A stretch of DNA of 64,000 nt. It comes from Monodelphis domestica (taxonomy: Eukaryota; Chordata; Mammalia; Didelphimorphia; Didelphidae). This document shows positions 9,535-20,560 of the stretch, piece by piece (the first letter of the stretch is position 1; each line of letters starts with the position of its first letter). The DNA is taken from NCBI RefSeq assembly GCF_027887165.1, contig NC_077228.1, positions 425,853,535-425,917,534 on the forward strand. Reading direction: 5' to 3'. Both the position numbers and the translations under genes were made by a program. Under the pieces are notes generated by a model that saw nothing but the letters and a program-made list of their open reading frames with translations, ran no database searches and was not told the DNA's origin.

Positions 9535-10440
9535 TGCGAATATATCTTCTTTAATGTTCTTCTCATTGATAAAAATCATATCTGTTTTTGAAATGATGTG
9601 GTTTTGAGCCATTTGACAAGGCCAAGGGCTTTGGTATTCACTTTCTTTTATGGGTGTGGAAGGCTTATAGCTGCTGAGGAAGTGGAAGTGGGGCACCTGC
9701 AGAAACAGTTGCCATGTATCTTGTCCATTGGGATTTCTTCCAGAGATGATGACTGCAGGGACTGCCTTGTAAGTAGGTTGGCTGTTCTAGGGGCCACTGG
9801 AATACCCAGGGCTCTTGGGTTCACCAGTCCATCAGTGGCAGCTGGTCTGTTGTTGTTGGTGGTTACAAAGGGGTTTTATCATATTAGCATGCCTGTGCTA
9901 CAGGTGGAAGACCGGAGGTTCAGGAAGTTTTGGATACTTCTCTGAATCCCATCAGCAAGGTCAAGCAAGATAGGACTTCAGCCTGTTGTTTTTATTTGCT
10001 CCAGAGGTAAACTCAGTGAACAGTGATAATATCTATTTTCTGAGGAAATTGGTTAACAGTCTAAGCTGAGTTGACTAAACTGAGTTGACTTGGGTGCTTG
10101 GCATCTGCTCTGGGGTAATTGGTTTAGGGCTCTCTCTGGTATTATCCATCTCCCTGGAAAGATTAGACTTGTGCATTATAGAATTAGGGGAGGAAAAGAG
10201 CCTATCTCTTCATTCCTTAAGGTCTATCTCACAGGGACATCCAGGCAAACAGACACATTTAGAAAAATATGTCAAACTAAATAAGTCACAGCCTGTGTCA
10301 AATAAAGGGACAAAAGCAGGTCTTCCAAAGGGGGTCTGAAACATATGCATGTGCACACAAACACACAGACACACACATAGCAAAAGTTCACCAATCCCCA
10401 AACACAATTTTGTAAAAGAAAACAAAAGCCAGCACTTCAA
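9535..10440. repeat. Unclassified sequence, possibly LTR-derived
   Basis: No reading frame here is recognisable. On the minus strand GCAAATAAAAACAACAGG near 9990 could be an LTR polyadenylation region, and the directly repeated GAGTTGACTAAACT / GAGTTGACTTGGG lies at 10068-10093. A short CA-rich run sits at 10350-10376. I cannot place it in a family. Confidence 0.25.
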
Positions 10441-10699
10441 AATAATAGGCAGATTAAATATCAACCTCTCTGAGGTTGGTCCTTATTTTTTTTAAACTGA
10501 GAAAATTCTTTTAGCCCAGCACAATGGGGAAGACACGATTTGAGGAAAACTTCTGACAATGCTTTAAATGTTGCACTTAAATCCAAGGAGACTTTTGGTA
10601 GACATGTTTAGAATTGTACTACTTGGTCCTAAAGGCAAAAGTGGCACAATGGGTAGGAGCTACAAAATAGTTAATTTTTGACTTAATTTAAAGGGGGGG

Positions 10700-11392
10700 G
10701 AAACCTCACCTCCTAACAATTAGAGCTTTCCCAAAGTAGAACTGGTTGCTTCCAGAAGTAGTGGGGTCTGATTGGAAGCCTTCAAATATTCAGAGCAGCG
10801 CTAGATGACCAGTTGTGAAATATTTTATAGAGGGAAAAAATGGACTATAAAATACTCTAGTTTTCTTTCTCAGGTAAGGGGTTTATTGTGATAACAGGAT
10901 GGGAAACTGAGGTAAGAGGGATGAGGGTTTCCCTAAACTATAAGGAGAATTTAGGAGGGTTATGGAAATAATCAGTCTTGTCACAAAGTGACAGAGAGAC
11001 AGTTAGAGATGGAGGACAACAGTTAAAATCTTTCTTCTTCACAAAGTCACCAAGAATAAAAGTCTCTCCTTCAGCCTGGCTTTTCCTCCCACTGTTGGTC
11101 AGTCAAATCTCAGAGAGAGCAGAGGTTTCTCCCTTGGACAGAGAGCCCAAAAACCAAGTCAGTCCCACCAGGGTCCTCAGCCAGCCTCAACTGCTAACTC
11201 CTGGGAACATTCCATTTGGAACCTTCTTCTTGATTGACAGCCGGATCCCCAACCTTGGTTCTTGCATCTTGGCTTGTCCTGCAAAACATCTCTCCCTTCA
11301 AGTCTCTACCACACAGATATGTGTGGACTAGATAGCCACTGAGGGGCCATTCCAACTCTAAGATTTTAAGATCTCAGATACCAGCAAAAACA
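10700..11392 (+). mobile_element. L3/CR1 LINE 3' tail, split by an LTR
   Basis: The left part (10700-10840) has CTAACAATTAGAGCTTTCCC, AAGTAGAACTGGTTGCTTCC, CTAGATGACCAGTTGTG. The right part (11314-11392) resumes with TGTGGACTAGATAGCCACTG and TTCCAACTCTAAGATTTTAA. These are consecutive parts of the L3/CR1 terminus, also seen intact near 56.7 kb, so the LTR between them inserted later. Confidence 0.78.
10841..11313 (-). mobile_element. LTR, copy 1 of a family also at 42533
   Basis: Plus strand starts TGGACTATAAAATACTCTAG and ends GTCTCTACCACA, TG...CA termini. In minus orientation a poly(A) signal lies in CACAATAAACCCCTTACC (about 10873-10890), placing R/U5 at the low-coordinate end. It closely matches 42533-43014 along its whole length. 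It sits inside an L3/CR1 tail. I find no clean target duplication (left flank AAAAAA, right flank CAGATA). The 117-codon frame starting at 10978 is repeat-borne. Confidence 0.77.
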
Positions 11393-11580
11393 CTTGTAAA
11401 AAAAAATTAAATATAATTTGTTCTAGTGGTATTGCCAAAGCTGAGAGAATTTTTATGTTCCCCCCAAAACTTTTTTTTCCCTTCTTGCTTTTTTGGAACA
11501 TTAAATTTCAGCAAAATCAAAGACTCCATTAATAAAAACATTAATTACGATGGTTAAAATTTCTAAAGTTACTTCTAAAG

Positions 11581-12497
11581 GTAAGTGGCTCAGTGAATAG
11601 AGTTCTGGGTCTGATATAACTTTTGGGTTTCAGGTAATGAGTTTGGATGGTAATTTAGGCCAGTAACCTGGTTTTGGAAGGCTATTCAAGCCCAGGACAG
11701 GCAGAGCCAGACCCTGAGAGGAGACACACATACACATAGACTCCTAGGTCATAAATAACAGATGTTTAATATAATAAGGATATGTTGGAAGGGATTTGGC
11801 TATACCTTACTATATTATAAATGTCTGTTCCTCTCCAGATCTACAAATCTCTCCACAGAGATTGTTTCTGAGTGGACCCTTACTCTATTCACTATACTCA
11901 CTATATATCCCCAAATTACTAAACTTAACTAAGCTAATGCTAACCTCCCCTTGGATATTCTAAAGATAAAAGGTCTGTGTGCAAGTCTGACAGGGCCCAA
12001 CAATAGTCTCACAATAAGCTGTTAGTTGTCTCAATACAGGTACTCAGTAGGTGTCAAAGGGTCAACAGGTACAGGATAATCCAAACAGCAATAAGATGTA
12101 ATGAACAAGCAGTCAAATTCATAAGGAAAAGCTAATTCTCCTCAGGTCTACCCAGAGGGAAAAAGCCACAGTCCTAGGCTTAGCTGCCTCTTCTCAACAA
12201 CAGCTGCACTCTTCAGAATTCCAGGACTCTGCCTTTTTGTTGTCAGTCTGCAAACTCACTATATATTTAACTTTTATCTACAACAGACCTGAAGTCAAGA
12301 AGGTTCATCTTCCTGAGTTTAAAGTTGGCCTCAGACAATTGTTGACTATATGATCCTGGGTAAGTCATTTAACCCTGCTCACCTCAGTTTATTCATCTAT
12401 AAAATGAGCTGGAGAATGAAATGGCAAACCGCATCAGTTCTTTGCCAAGAAAACCCCAAATGGTGTCAGAAAGACAGACACAGCTGAACAATAACAT
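11581..12497 (+). repeat. MAR-type CORE-SINE, split by an LTR
   Basis: Head at 11581-11611: AAGTGGCTCAGTGAATAGAG then TTCTGGGTC. The body resumes at 12286 with GACCTGAAGTCAAGAAGG, GTTGGCCTCAGACAATTG, CTATATGATCCTGGGTAAGT, CTATAAAATGAGCTGGAGAA and the RTE-like tail ending in CACAGCTGAACAATAAC. Placed end to end, the parts give a full-length SINE, so the LTR inserted into it. Confidence 0.82.
11612..12285 (-). mobile_element. Solo LTR inside a SINE
   Basis: Plus strand TGATATAACTTTTGGG ... ATCTACAACA, 674 bp with TG...CA ends. Flanks are GGTC (11608-11611) and GACC (12286-12289), consistent with a 4-bp duplication of SINE sequence GGCC with one transition in each copy. On the minus strand R/U5 is suggested by ATCCTTATTATATTAAACAT near 11775. 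Related to the LTR at 16218-16962: both start TGTT(G/A)TA on the minus strand and share ACATTTAT and CCCTTCC blocks. Confidence 0.8.
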
Positions 12498-12504
12498 TAA
12501 GTTA

Positions 12505-12645
12505 CTCAACATTTGTAAAGTATTTTACATATATTATCTCATTTGAGCCTTACAATAACTTTGTGAGATAGGTACTATTATCATCTCCATTTTAAAGATG
12601 AAGAAACTGAGGCTCTGAGAGGTTGTAATTTATGTGCACAGGTTT
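12505..12645 (+). repeat. MIR/THER-type SINE 3' half
   Basis: TATTATCTCATTTGAGCCTT, ACAATAACTTTGTGAGATAG and TGAAGAAACTGAGGCTCTGA follow the CORE-SINE order. Confidence 0.65.
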
Positions 12646-12759
12646 CTATAGGACATAAGTACCTAAGACAGGACTAAAAACTGAGGTGTCCTTGACTCCA
12701 ACCCCAGGGTTCTCTCCACTACACTGCCTCATTTGTTTTTGTAGTATAATATAATAGAT

Positions 12760-12905
12760 TTTGAGCTGGCTAGGACTAAAGATGTCATCTGATCCACCTT
12801 CCTTCTTTTCCAGATGAAGCACTAAGCAGCCCACAGAAGTGAAAAGATTTCTCATTTCAATGTAGCAGAGCTGGAATTCAGATCCACATTCTTTAATCTA
12901 ACACC
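12760..12905 (+). repeat. MIR/THER-type SINE
   Basis: GAGCTGGCTAGGACTAAAGA, TGTCATCTGATCCACCTTCC, and AGAGCTGGAATTCAGATCCA match the pattern at 3205 and 14495. Old and truncated at both ends. Confidence 0.6.
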
Positions 12906-13695
12906 AAATCGAGTCCTCTTCACATGTCTCCATATATTTTTCCTGTCCTGGAGCCAATCAGGCAATGGACCTTTCAGAATTTAGACAGGCATATACTCTA
13001 TCACTGCACCCATATTTAAAGCCTTTCCTATTTTTTTAGTATCTGTAAGATCTGTTCATTTGATGGAATAGCCTTAGAGAACCCTGAGCCATTTCAAAAA
13101 TATGAACAAGATATCGAACATGAAGTTTTAGTGGTTGTCTGGTAGTTTACCATTAGTAATCAGCTTTTAATACTTGTCTTTCACAAGCGAGGCCCTACAA
13201 AAACTTCTTTTTTTGAAAAACAAAGACAATGATCCTTATAGATCATCAACAGGTTGATGCTTTAATATTGCAGCTCTGCCCCAATACTTTGTATTGTAGT
13301 CAGCCCTTCTTAACAGATTTCCTATATGATCAAGGGCATGGATTGGTAATTGGTTTGAGAAAGAAGAAATAAGAAATAACAAAATAAAAATGCCTGACTA
13401 ACAGGGTTCTGAAGAAACTGTTTTGTAAACCTTAGGTTACTATAGAAATGTGATTTACTGCTATTAGCATTATTTATAAAATTCACTGGCCCAACCTAGT
13501 GTGTAAATCCTTCAAAACAGTTCTGGGGAATTTTATTGTTTTGACACTGATGGTAACCCTAAAAGGAAGGGGAGAACAAGCATCATGATTGAAGCTTCTG
13601 CTTTTAATTGGGAAGGACACAGAGTTATATTACCACATAAACTGGTCATTCAAGTATCTGGGCCAAGGATAGTAGATATAAATGTGTGACAATTT
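12906..13695. other. Repeat-free sequence, no gene seen
   Basis: No exon, RNA gene or repeat recognised. Confidence 0.35.
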
Positions 13696-13699
13696 CTTT

Positions 13700-13930
13700 T
13701 TTGCCCCATTTCAAATAAATGTTTTACTGATTCTCTTTTTTACACCATTCTTACTTCCCAATGATTTCCTCTTCATCCCTTGCCCATCCCTGAGCTCCCC
13801 CTTAAAACAAAGAAGACCTGTAAATTAAGCCAACCTGTTGGCTACATATGACCACATATTATAGCTAAAATTCGTTACCTCTTTGCCAAGAAGAAAGAGG
13901 CTAATTGACCATCAATCCTCTGAAGTGAGA
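13700..13930 (-). mobile_element. Possible L1 3' UTR fragment, antisense
   Basis: The sequence of blocks (TTTTACTGATTC, a pyrimidine-rich stretch, AAAACAAAGAAG, AAGCCAACCTGTTGG, CTTTGCCAAGAAGAAAG) loosely parallels the antisense L1 3' UTR at 58795-59130. Weak evidence. Confidence 0.3.
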
Positions 13931-14494
13931 ATTTATTTTTCTTTCTTTATGATATAATAGAACATATAATATTAACAGTAGTCAATTCTTCCCACTTCCC
14001 AGGCAATATAAGTCTTCCTTGCTCTCATCTCCTTCCTTTTAACCCATCAACTGTCTTCTGTGATCTTTGAAATAGCTTTCTGGCCTGTCATCTAAATTAA
14101 TACAAGCAACTCGGGTGTTCTTTTTCACTGCTGATGATCCCAGAAGAAAAAAAATCAGAAAAAAAATTCTTTATGAGAAAAAAAGGATCAAGACAAAATT
14201 AAACTAAATTCAAAAATTTAATTTCTTTTCTTCCATGATGGGCTATTTCTGTGTTCATTAACCTTTTTCCATATTTGGGTGCCTTAGAGTTTCCTAAAAA
14301 ACTTGGTCTACTTCTCTGTACTATGCATAAGTCATAAATCCTCTCAGGATTTCTTTAAGGGAAGAGACAGGAGAAAGGAAGCCAATGACAGATAGAAGCA
14401 ATGGTAATGATAGGCAAAAGTGGCAATAACAGGTCAAGGGTAAAAAGGACAGGTAACTTAACAAGGGGGTGGGGTCATTGTTCCAGAGCATTAG
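13931..14494. other. Unassigned AT-rich sequence
   Basis: Several A-runs at 14145-14190 and no recognisable feature. Confidence 0.35.
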
Positions 14495-14660
14495 AGAATC
14501 TAGAATTGGAAGTGATCTTAGAGGTCATTTAGTTAAATACCTTTATTTTACAGATGAGGAAACTTAGAGAAATTGTGTATTTTCTCAAGGTCACACAAAT
14601 AGTAATGAACAGAACTGAAATTCAAACTCAGGCCTCTTTTCTTTTCTGCCTCACTGTTAG
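14495..14660 (+). repeat. MIR/THER-type SINE
   Basis: GAATTGGAAGTGATCTTAGA, GGTCATTTAGTTAAATACC, TTACAGATGAGGAAACTTAG, CTCAAGGTCACACAAATAGT and CTGAAATTCAAACTCAGGCC give the full CORE-SINE order. Confidence 0.75.
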
Positions 14661-15794
14661 CAGAATGACACAAATTCTAGTAGGGTATTTTTTATTTTCA
14701 AAGAGTAGTGTGTCATTTTTTCCCTAAGGCCTAGCAATACACCCCAAAGAAAATAAGAAATAAATACCTTTCCAAAAATCATCTGAACACTGCAGATGTA
14801 CAATTAGCCTACAGAAAAAGAAAGGGAATTTCCTTCTCTAAATTGCAACTCCAAAGACATTAAGCAGCTGCTGAATTATCCAGTGCAGAAAAACTTCACA
14901 GCAAAAAGCTTGTGTCAGCAAGGGCTCAGATTCCTGATCATGAGTCCAAAAGCAAGAATGGGGTTCAGTTTTTTATCCTTAGTTCTCCTATAGCCTACTT
15001 ACTTAACTTCCAGGGCAATTCACTCAGAGTCAATGTCTAAAGCTGCCTACTTTAACAAAATAAGATCAATCCATAAAAGGTATGGACTCTATGATCAATA
15101 TAAAAGAAGATTACAGGTTCCAGAAAATCCTTGAAGAAGCTATCCACTACTATAGCTTTGTTTGATCAGCTAATAGTGATAGCAAAGGAGAGACTGGAAC
15201 TGTATGGAGCAATATTATAAGTCTCTGTCTCTGCCTTTCTCTGTCTTGCTTTGGAAAGAAAACCAAATGACAAAGATCATTTGAGAATGTTCTATAAAGA
15301 AGTCCTGGGGAAATTTGGATGGATGTTTATTAAGCAATCGTGGAATAATATGAATAAGTTTGAATAGCCTAGTGGACCTATCTTAGAGAATACAGGCAAT
15401 GGAAGAATAGCTGGAAAGAGAAGGATACTACCCCAAAATACCGATATCAAGTGGGAGTTGCTATCACAAGCAACAGATATGCTACTTAGATTATAGGGTG
15501 AAGGGGAAGGAGATGGTAATAATTTGTTACAAGTCAACATGAAGTTAGAGACAGAGATTTATTCTGTATAAGAGGCCCTCCTAACCCACCCTACATTCTG
15601 ACTATAAACCTACACAAGAATTTAAAAAATGGTCTTCCTGAAGGAGCTTGAATTTAGGGATCAATGTATATTAGGTAATTAAATCGTAAAAACTATTCAA
15701 GTTGTCTCTGGACAATACTGAATATAGTAGATTAATATCAGGAGAGTAAGTTGTGCCAGGACTATTTCTATTTCAACTCCCTTGAAAAAGATGA
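14661..15794. other. Repeat-free sequence, no gene seen
   Basis: No exon or repeat assigned. 14780-14960 is compositionally balanced and may be unique DNA. An 82-codon minus-strand frame at 15292-15540 has no recognisable domain. Confidence 0.35.
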
Positions 15795-15900
15795 GAATTA
15801 GACAACAATAACTATCACAATGGCATCAACAATAACAATGAAAGCAACAACAATTTAAATTTTAGAGTACTTTAAAGTTTGAAAAATACTTTCAGAAATA
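15795..15900 (+). repeat. Possible MIR/THER SINE tail
   Basis: TTTTAGAGTACTTTAAAGTT followed by TGAAAAATACTTTCA resembles the SINE end 'cacttt...gcaaagcacttt'. Weak. Confidence 0.35.
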
Positions 15901-16117
15901 AATATTGGGTTCATCATGTTCTCATTGAGAACATTTTAATCCAGGAATTAGTTTTCACTCAGGTTTATTGTTTGAGCAAAAATGGCAAAAAAGAAAAACA
16001 AGCAAAAATAATTTTTCATTTACTTTATGAATGAAAGCTTAAAGTTTTCTGGAACAAGTAAAACCAGTGAAGCTTGCAAATTGGAAGAATAAAGTATTTC
16101 ATTCCCTTTTTGTTGAC

Positions 16118-17060
16118 CATCAAAGGCCTTTATTCAACAAGAATGTGCTGAGGACCTACATGTGTAAGGTACTGTGCACGTCCTAAGGAGATACAACGTT
16201 TAACTGAGACACTGACCTGTAATGGAGGGTGGTTTCGGAATGGGAGTAGATGGTTCAGATAGGGTCAGTATCAGAAGATGTAACTGATTTGGGAAGGCCA
16301 ACAGAACCAGTGAGTTGACAAGCTAACAGATCCAGTCAAGGCAGAGCCTGTTCTGAGGTAACAAGCACAGTCCACTATATAACAGGGATGGATGTTGGAT
16401 TTATTATGACAAGGAAGGGTGAAAAGGGAATTTGGATAATTATAAGCTAATAAAAACTACCTAAACCTCCCCCAGATATAAATGTCTCATCATGGAGAGT
16501 CTTCACAGATTTTGAGCTAACCTAATCTTTACCTATCTATCTAAAGACCCCAGTCCCTAATATAGATAAACCTACACTAATCCACCCCACACACACACCT
16601 TTTGATGGTAAGAGAGGTAGTGAGTTTTGGCAGTTTGGCAAGACAGGGATCAGGGAGAGGTCCTGCATCCAGAAGGACCCCAGACTTAATCTTACAGACA
16701 GATGGCCCAGATGGTTCAGGATCACACCAGGAAGCTCAGTAGAAGACAACAAGCAGGTAAGCAGGTAGGATGGGAAAGACAAGGTATAAACAGCCACCAA
16801 AGGAAAGTGGCCAGTCCCTCCAGGTCAAATAAGAGAAAAGCCCCACTCCAACCCCAGTTAATTGTCTCACACTCCCCCCCCCATATTCTAGAATCTTTTC
16901 TTTGCACCTGCATCTCCCTGAAGACCCACCTCATATGCTCAAATCCTTTCTTTCTTATAACAGACCTAACTCATGGAACTTTTAGTTTAATAGGGAATTA
17001 TACATAAACAAAAATTATATATGTTTATGTATACATGAATATATACATGCATACTCATAG
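16118..17060 (-). mobile_element. L2 3' terminus, antisense, split by an LTR
   Basis: Left part to 16217: GAGGACCTACATGTGTAAGG, TACTGTGCACGTCCTAAGGA. Right part from 16963: CTAACTCATGGAACTTTTAG, TTTAATAGGGAATTATACAT. The two join into one reversed L2 tail with the LTR in the middle. Confidence 0.7.
16218..16962 (-). mobile_element. Solo LTR inside an L2
   Basis: Plus strand TGTAATGGAGGGTGG ... TTTCTTATAACA, 745 bp, TG...CA ends, flanked by a perfect 4-bp duplication GACC (16214-16217 and 16963-16966). On the minus strand a poly(A) signal lies in GTCATAATAAATCCAAC (about 16398-16414). Related to the LTR at 11612-12285. Open frames of 70-101 codons around 16537-17007 lie within it and are not genes. 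Confidence 0.85.
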
Positions 17061-17106
17061 TATTCCAAAAGTCTCAGTGTAGTTTTAAGTCATTAAAGAT
17101 TATGCT

Positions 17107-17125
17107 TATATATATATATATATAT
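17107..17125. repeat. (AT)n microsatellite
   Basis: Perfect short AT run in an AT-rich stretch of dyad-like ATATAC motifs at 17010-17150. Confidence 0.9.
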
Positions 17126-17157
17126 GCATTTATATACATATAAATATACAACTATGA

Positions 17158-17690
17158 GGGCTTGCTGAGATCTTTTCAGGGCTTCTCATCTACCTTTGAT
17201 ATTCACCTATCACCCAACTTTTACCTGTGGCTACAAAAAGCTGTTGTATGTGCAACTGCCATATGCTAGTAAAACTGTCTCATCAGATTGGTTAAATCAG
17301 ATTGAGAGTAATTGAAAGACCTCAAACTTGTAGATAAGTCAGAAGAATGCCTTTCTCAAGAATGTGAAGGTTTCCTTTGGTGGGATGGATGGAAGAGAAA
17401 GGTTTGAACCAATGGCTATGAAGGTATCTGAAGCAGGGCCTGTGGAATGCTTAGAGTTTAGTCCAATAATGAAGACAGCAAGAACATCCACTGTATCCCC
17501 AGCCATTGCCAGTCACCTTTATTTCCTCTTGCCATTGGACTCTGGAAGAGAGAGTGAGGTTGATGATTTTGTGCAAATCTGCCTCACTTAAATCCAATTT
17601 GCTCACAAGTCAAAACATTACTCAACATCCACTATTTTATCCTAACAGTGTGATGTCATTGATCCTATATCCATATGTGATATTAAACAT
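17158..17690 (+). repeat. Unclassified dispersed repeat, copy A
   Basis: Matches 59185-59745 block by block: a start ending TTTTCAGGG, the region CTGTGGCTACAAAAAGCTGT, TAAAACTGTCTCATCAGATT, CTCAAACTTGTAGATAAGTC, GGGATGGATGGAAGAGAAAG, GGAATGCTTAGAGTTTAGT, TTGCCATTGGACTCTGGAAG, TGAGGTTGATGATTTTGTGC, and the end GTGATGTCATTGATCC. About 530 bp. No terminal repeats or coding sequence seen; I cannot name the family. Small frames of 68-75 codons inside are chance. Confidence 0.7.
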
Positions 17691-17699
17691 AACATTAGG

Positions 17700-18175
17700 A
17701 GGAATGAGATAAGTGGAACCAAGAAGCACATGAAGTGAGTGTGGGGAGGAAGAGAAGAGAACAAAGAAGTGTAACTAAGGAGTTGACATTTGAGTCCAAC
17801 TTTAAAGGACGCCTAGGAATCCAATAGATTAAGAGAATAAAGGAAACCATCACAGAAATAAAGAATAAAAATAAACAAAAACATTGCAACAGGAAGGAGC
17901 ATTCCTCTTTGGAGAAAAGGGAAGTAATATGAAATATAACTAAAGAGAAAGGGTGAGAGAAAACTTTGAAGGATTTGAAATCTGAAACAAAGAAGTCTGA
18001 ACTTTGCTTAGTAGGCAATGGGAAGCCTTAGAAGAATTTTGAGCAGTGGAGAGGAGACCAGATCACATCACAAGAGTAAGTGATAATTCTGCCACTAGTG
18101 TGAAGAGCAGAATAGAAGCAGGAGATATTTCAGATAGAAAGATATTCAGAAGTTAGACCTTTGGGAACCAAGACA
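17700..18175 (-). mobile_element. L2 3' UTR/ORF2 end, antisense
   Basis: GAGTTGACATTTGAGTCCAA, ACAGGAAGGAGCATTCC, AGGCAATGGGAAGCCTTAGA and GAGCAGTGGAGAGGAGACC follow the reversed L2 3' region. The 107-codon minus-strand frame at 17695-18018 is inside it and lacks recognisable reverse-transcriptase motifs. Confidence 0.7.
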
Positions 18176-18257
18176 TGTCACCTTTCATCAACTTCTCTGT
18201 CTTAATAACAGAAATAAAACTTCCCTGCCCAGAGGGTACAGTGTAGATGAATCAGCT

Positions 18258-18295
<38 letters not shown>

Positions 18296-18800
18296 AAGGA
18301 TAATGAAGACAAAAAATAGTGTCTGTGTCACTGTCATTAATAATAAATACATTAGCAATATGCCATTGCTCCAAACATACTTATTAAAGTTTATTGGCTA
18401 TGAAATGTATGACATTTCACTAGAGGATGGTTCAGTTTAAAAGGATCTATTTATTGCAGGCAAGCTTTAAACATAGCATTTTATGATTTTAAATATCAAC
18501 TGATTTGAGTTGCTTACTTACATACATATGTACACTAAGAACCACTCTAGAGGATTCTTAACCAGAGCCATTTTGCAGAGGCAATAATGTCCTTTTGCTC
18601 CAGAGAAGAATAAAAAAAAATCAAACTGTATAAAATGACTATGAAGCAGTGGAAATAAATTCAATCTATGACGTAGTGAAATCAGTCTCAATGTTTAGTC
18701 ATACCATATCATATTTTCTTTTCTCCCCATTTCTAAGCTGTTGAAGTTGTCTCTTGGCTCTACAAACTTCCCTCTAACAGATTTCTTTTCTGTATTTTGT
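18176..18800. other. Unassigned sequence with AT microsatellite
   Basis: Apart from the AT run at 18259-18295, nothing recognisable. Confidence 0.4.
18259..18295. repeat. (AT)n microsatellite
   Basis: Alternating AT with one C interruption. Confidence 0.95.
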
Positions 18801-18804
18801 CTTA

Positions 18805-18990
18805 AGGAGTTTGAGTTGGAAGGGACATTAGAGATAATCTACTCTCCCCTAATCAATTTTACAGATGAGGGAAATGAAAACTAGGAGTAGAGAAATGAAA
18901 TGACTTATTGGAAGAATTTACATATAGTTAGGATTAGGTTTAGCCAAGATTCAAATCCCTCCTACTCTATATCTAGGGCATTCACCTCCA
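18805..18990 (+). repeat. MIR/THER-type SINE
   Basis: GAGTTTGAGTTGGAAGGGAC, ATTAGAGATAATCTACTCTC, TTTACAGATGAGGGAAATGA and AAGATTCAAATCCCTCCTAC follow the CORE-SINE order. Confidence 0.72.
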
Positions 18991-19199
18991 TAGCAGAGTA
19001 CCAGCTTCTAGAACCTCTTCTGTATTCCCTATTCTTTCAGAACCCTGACCTCCCGCTACATAATCTGTCCAATTAATATGTACTAATGTATATTCCTAAC
19101 TAGTGCTACTGTGAGAAGCCTTTGTGGGTGACATATTTTTGCCTCTTAACAAAGAAATCTTGAAGACTAAAAGTAAAAAAAAAAACATAGTCAAGTTAA

Positions 19200-19310
19200 G
19201 GGCAGCTAGGTGGTAGAATGGATAGAGTATCAGCCCTGGAGTCAGGAATACATGAGTTCAAATCTGCCCTCAGAACCTTACTACCTGTGTGATTCTACTC
19301 CTTGTTCACA
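19200..19310 (+). repeat. MAR-type SINE head
   Basis: GGGCAGCTAGGTGGTAGAAT, GGATAGAGTATCAGCCCTGG, AGTCAGGAATACATGAGTTC and AAATCTGCCCTCAGAACC are the tRNA-like promoter half (box A and box B) of the abundant marsupial SINE. The element stops after the GTGTGATT block. Confidence 0.85.
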
Positions 19311-19539
19311 CTTATTCTTCCCATAGACCCTCTATATTGGAAGGAGAGAATAACCCAGACATTGTATATGCTTTTACTGATGTAGATGCTTTTTACTGAC
19401 TCTTCTAACTATATACTCCTTATCTTCTATGCCTTTGATAAAAACCAGTTGGAGATCCTGACTAATAATCAAGAGGAAATGTAGCCCTAGGAACCCATGA
19501 GTATTAAAGGAAAAAAGAAAAGAGGGCCTAGATAGACAG

Positions 19540-20560
19540 ACAGGTAGAAGGAAAATCAGAAGAGAGAAGCATCATGAAAATCTAAAGATTGAAGAATATC
19601 CAGGAAGAGAAGGAAATTGATAATGCCAAATTCTGTAGTGACATCAAGAAAGATGAGACCTGAGAAGAAGCCATCAGATTTGACAGTTAAGAGATCACTA
19701 GTTCCTTTGGTGAAGGTAGCTTCCTTTGAACGATACCATCAGAAGATTACAGATGGTTTAGAAGAGAATGAGAAAAAAAAAAACAGGTATGTAGCATAGA
19801 CAGTTTTTTTTTTCCACCAATAAATTTAGGTGAGAAGAAATACATAGCATAGTAATTATCAGAGATAGCATAAGTATATGTTTTGTTTTGTTTTGTTTTA
19901 CAGCTGTGGGAAATATGAACATATTTGTAAATGGCATGGAATGAGTCAGTAGAGAATGAAGATTAATGTCAGAGAAATGATGATGGAGTGGGGTAAATTG
20001 ATGGAGAAAATAGAAAGGTATAGAAACAAAGGGTTCATGTAGAGGAATTGACCTTGCCAAGAGGAAGGGCTCTGACTTTATCTGAGATAGAAATGAGTGA
20101 GGGGATATATGTGAGCAACATGAAATGAATAAAAGGGGAGAAGAGGAAGCTCTCAATGAATGACAAATATGGTGGGGAATGAGAATACTGTATGAGATTG
20201 AAGGAGAGATCAGAAGGTTTGGGATAGCTGCTATGGCAAAAGTTAGAATGAATCAATTAGGGAGGAATAGAAAGATTACTTTGCTGTAACAAGGACTGAG
20301 TTTGTATTAGGTAACAAATTTGTAATGGATCCAGTCAGTATGGTTCTCTGAGTTTTTTCTACAGTTTACTTCAATCCTATAAGAATAGTAATGAGTGCAG
20401 GAATGTAGTGGGAATAAATCAGGGATGACATTTGGGTTATAAACATGATATATTTGTGGTTTATAGGAGGGAAAGAGACTCAGGAAAAGAGGGTAGCATC
20501 CTGGAACAGAGAGGTGGAGAGAATAAGGAAATGGTCACTTGTAGATAGGGACAGTTTTTT
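19540..20560 (-). mobile_element. L2 ORF2 region, antisense
   Basis: Continuous reversed L2: ATCAAGAAAGATGAGACCTG, GACAGTTAAGAGATCACTAG, GCTCTGACTTTATCTGAGAT, GTAATGGATCCAGTCAGTAT and GGGTAGCATCCTGGAACAGA. It may belong with the L2 at 17700-18175, since the order is consistent, with later SINEs and deletions between. On the minus strand long frames (132 and 73 codons near 19758-20256) remain, but they have no intact catalytic motif that I can recognise. Confidence 0.72.

Noticed and set aside
11612..16962. The two related LTRs as ends of one 5.4-kb provirus
   Set aside because: Each has its own 4-bp duplication and sits in a different older repeat (SINE and L2).
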